NCBI GenBank assembly: GCA_947625175.1
Contig: CANQNI010000026.1
Coordinates: 1 to 13,012, forward strand
Source of the DNA: an uncultured Eubacteriaceae bacterium
GTDB taxonomy: Bacteria; Bacillota; Clostridia; Eubacteriales; Eubacteriaceae
Reading direction: 5' to 3'
Length of the DNA: 13,012 bases
Each line of letters opens with the position of its first letter. Positions within the stretch are counted from its first letter, which is position 1. The notes beneath the pieces are model-generated. The model did not search any database. It was given only the letters and a program-made list of their open reading frames with translations, and was not told the DNA's origin. Both the position numbers and the translations under genes were made by a program. Below, in pieces: positions 11,335 to 13,012 of this stretch.

Positions 11335-12285
11335 ATGAAAAAAGAAAAATTAACTTATATTAAGCCGAAAGACAGAAAAGACTGGCTAGAAATTAGAAGA
11401 AGCGGAATAGGCGGAAGCGACGCCGCTGTTATCGTTAATTTAAATAAGTATAGAAGCCCTTATCTTTTATGGCTCGATAAGCTCGGACAATTAGAAGAAG
11501 TAGAGCAGAACGAAGCCATGAGACAAGGCTCTGATCTCGAAGCTTATGTAGCTAAACGCTTTACCGAAGAAACAGGTAAGCGAGTTAGAAGAAGAGCTCA
11601 AGTAATAAAGAATCCTAAATATCCGTGGGCTTTAGCTAATGTTGATCGCTGGATTATAGGAGAGAACGCCGGACTCGAATGTAAGACTATTAATAAACAG
11701 TATTGGCAACAATTCGAAGACGGTGAATTTCCGAGCCACTATTATATTCAGTGCTTACACTATATGGCAATAACCGGAGCGGATAAATACTACTTAGCTG
11801 TTTTAGTCTATCAAGAGGGCTTTCACGTATTCGAGTTTACTAGAGACGAAGAAGCTATAGCCGATCTAATGCAGGCGGAAGAGGCTTTCTGGGAATATGT
11901 TAAAACCGAAACGCCGCCGCCAGTAGACGGTACTAAAGCGACGGAAGAAGCTCTAAGAATCCAGTATAAAGATAAAGAGCTAAAAGAGGACTCTATTGTT
12001 CTTTACGGATTAAACGAAGAAGCCGATAGACTAGAAGAGCTTAAGAATGAAAAGAAAAGGATCTCTAAAGAGATAGCAACTATAGAGCAGGATATTAAAT
12101 CCAATTTAGGTGAGTATACTATCGGAGAAACTGATCGCTTTAGCTTTAGCTGGAAACCTCAAGTATATAAAACTTTTAAGCCCGATGAGCTGGCTAAAGA
12201 CTATCCGGATATTGATATATCTAAATACTATAACGAATCAGTTAGAAGAGTTTTTAGAAGTAAAAAGCTAAAGGGGAGAAAATGA
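11335..12285 (+). CDS. YqaJ-type viral recombinase exonuclease (lambda Exo-like)
   Basis: A 316-aa nuclease of the YqaJ family, which has the PD-(D/E)XK fold of lambda exonuclease. It degrades one strand of double-stranded DNA 5' to 3' and leaves a tail for the annealing protein RecT. The opening WLEIRRSGIGGSDAAVIVN (residues 17-35) is the family signature; Glu69 (QGSDLE), Asp104 (NVDRW) and Glu115-x-Lys117 (LECKT) are the metal and catalytic residues, with Gln139 (YYIQC) in the expected following helix. The last 100 residues are a coiled coil and a basic tail (RRVFRSKKLKGRK). No Shine-Dalgarno sequence precedes the ATG; instead a structured leader (11246-11318) ends 16 bases upstream, which suggests translational control. 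It overlaps the next gene by four bases and lies 461 bases before recT. Confidence 0.93.
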   Translation: MKKEKLTYIKPKDRKDWLEIRRSGIGGSDAAVIVNLNKYRSPYLLWLDKLGQLEEVEQNEAMRQGSDLEAYVAKRFTEETGKRVRRRAQVIKNPKYPWALANVDRWIIGENAGLECKTINKQYWQQFEDGEFPSHYYIQCLHYMAITGADKYYLAVLVYQEGFHVFEFTRDEEAIADLMQAEEAFWEYVKTETPPPVDGTKATEEALRIQYKDKELKEDSIVLYGLNEEADRLEELKNEKKRISKEIATIEQDIKSNLGEYTIGETDRFSFSWKPQVYKTFKPDELAKDYPDIDISKYYNESVRRVFRSKKLKGRK

Positions 12286-12500
12286 AAGCTTATTTAAATG
12301 TAGCCTATAATACACCGCTTGAATTATTCGAGAGTAATAGTAATAGCTTCGAAGAGCTAGTAGATGACTTTTTAAAGAGTAAGAAGATAGAAGAAGATCA
12401 AATAGCTTCTATTGAAATTACTGATATTAGAGACTTAGATGATGACGGACTTCCTTTAGTAGAAGTTTGGACTGATCTAATTAAACTAAAAGGAAACTAA
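12282..12500 (+). CDS. Small acidic hypothetical protein
   Basis: A 72-aa acidic protein that I do not recognise (NSNSFEELVDDFLKSKKIEE, then ASIEITDIRDLDDDGLPLVE). It looks like a small alpha-beta fold. The start overlaps the exonuclease stop (ATGA), and GGGGAG lies 3 bases before ATG, so it has both coupling and its own ribosome site. The position between exonuclease and annealing protein suggests an early recombination or replication accessory role, but the sequence alone does not show it. Confidence 0.72.
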   Translation: MKAYLNVAYNTPLELFESNSNSFEELVDDFLKSKKIEEDQIASIEITDIRDLDDDGLPLVEVWTDLIKLKGN

Positions 12501-12501
12501 T

Positions 12502-12666
12502 ATGAAAAGAAAAGTAAGAGTCTATTTTGAAGGTAGCGTTGATATCGAAGTTAATAGTAACGAAGAAATAGAAGAAGCTATTAATGAAAAATTTAACGAT
12601 ATTAAGCTTAATGATACTAATACAAATATATTCGAATTTGATCTAATTAAAGAAGAAGCCAATTAA
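12502..12666 (+). CDS. Small acidic hypothetical protein (54 aa)
   Basis: A 54-aa protein (MKRKVRVYFEGSVDIEVNSN, then EEIEEAINEKFNDI). The order strand, strand, helix, strand (IFEFDLIKEE) fits a small alpha-beta fold of a type often seen in short phage proteins. AAGGA lies 7 bases before ATG, and the gene begins one base after the stop of the 72-aa gene, so the two belong to one transcript. Codon use matches the neighbours. I do not recognise a family. Confidence 0.7.
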   Translation: MKRKVRVYFEGSVDIEVNSNEEIEEAINEKFNDIKLNDTNTNIFEFDLIKEEAN

Positions 12667-12746
12667 GAAGTTAAAAGTTTTTTCGGTTAAATATAAAAAT
12701 GAGTATTCTAAAACTAAATTTTAAGACAGAAAGGATTTAAATAATA

Positions 12747-13012
12747 ATGGCAACTAACAATAGAACCGTAGCTAATTCTAAAAATGCTATAAAGAATGCG
12801 GCAAATAATTCAATTTCTACAGATAAAAGACCTAACAATAGTCCTGGCTTAAGAGGTATCGTAAAACAAATGGAGGGTGAAATTAAAAAAGCTCTAGTCG
12901 GTACCGCTTTAAATCCCGAAAGGTTTACCCGGTTAATTATTTCTACTATAAGCTCTAACGAAAGACTAGCGGCTTCTACTCCCGAAAGTTTCTGCGCCGC
13001 CATGATGAGTGC
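12747..13012 (+). CDS. recT: RecT-family single-strand annealing protein, N-terminal part
   Basis: The first 88 residues of a RecT-like protein, cut by the window edge. The signature runs from KQMEGEIKKALVGTALNPER to FTRLIISTISSNERLA and STPESFCAAMMSA, matching the family's opening helix, the NPERF..R motif and the following P.SF..A.M motif. RecT binds single-stranded DNA and anneals complementary strands, working with the YqaJ exonuclease upstream. The first 30 residues are polar and low in complexity (Asn, Lys, Ser), a typical disordered lead. I chose ATG 12747; AAAGGA lies about 11 bases upstream, a little far, but no other start fits. The pairing with yqaJ, with two small genes between, supports the call. 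Confidence 0.9.
   Translation, partial: MATNNRTVANSKNAIKNAANNSISTDKRPNNSPGLRGIVKQMEGEIKKALVGTALNPERFTRLIISTISSNERLAASTPESFCAAMMS

Noticed and set aside
12699..12740. 13-codon open frame before recT
   Set aside because: It has no ribosome site of its own and contains that of recT; too short and too AT-rich to support.
12737..13003. Leftward 88-aa open frame
   Set aside because: It is the reverse of the clearly recognisable RecT N-terminus and has no start signal.
1..13012. CRISPR arrays, tRNA or rRNA genes, transposases
   Set aside because: I looked for regularly spaced repeats, tRNA-like arms with CCA ends and DDE transposase motifs on both strands and saw none. The recombinase is an integrase-type large serine recombinase, not part of an insertion sequence.

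Overview
The window is about 13 kb of a temperate bacteriophage genome from a low-GC, Shine-Dalgarno-using bacterium. It is most likely a Bacillota phage (Clostridia or Negativicutes level; I cannot name the host). The evidence is a CHAP-type lysin next to a leftward accessory block, a large serine recombinase, a LexA/CI-type repressor facing a Cro-like protein, and a YqaJ exonuclease followed by the start of RecT. TGA is used as a stop, so the code is standard. CTAG is far more common than is usual in bacteria.

Layout. (1) 1-676, rightward: the end of a lysin and a small unknown protein. (2) 769-5408, leftward: an accessory block of seven genes. It contains an HEXXH metallopeptidase of the LPD1-like type, a protein with a DarA-like N-terminal segment, and five unknown proteins. 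Three transcription units here start from promoters with the same layout: a 16-bp AT palindrome, 7 bp, TGTACA, 17 bp, and a -10 box. Hairpins separate most units. (3) 5646-9990, leftward: a tightly packed lysogeny operon. Its order is S24 repressor, XRE regulator, zinc-ribbon/XRE regulator, three unknown proteins, a YubB/Api92-like protein and the serine recombinase. (4) 9991-10272: the divergent control region, with candidate operators and opposing promoters. (5) 10273-13012, rightward early genes: Cro-like protein, a 48-aa protein, a strong candidate structured RNA (10667-10927), a 91-aa protein, a second structured leader, YqaJ, two small proteins, and RecT cut by the window edge.

How it works together. 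The repressor and Cro-like protein probably decide between lysogeny and lytic growth at 10081-10272. The recombinase is the last gene of the repressor transcript, so it would be made with the immunity functions. YqaJ and RecT form a two-component single-strand annealing recombination system. The accessory block resembles counter-defence or entry genes, but only two of its seven members show recognisable families. The most novel-looking items are the long-stem RNA at 10667-10927, the switch-like leader of yqaJ at 11246-11318, and the three copies of the palindrome/TGTACA promoter. The lysin-to-integrase stretch has no host DNA, so the source may be a free or circular phage genome rather than an integrated one, or the attachment site lies outside this window.
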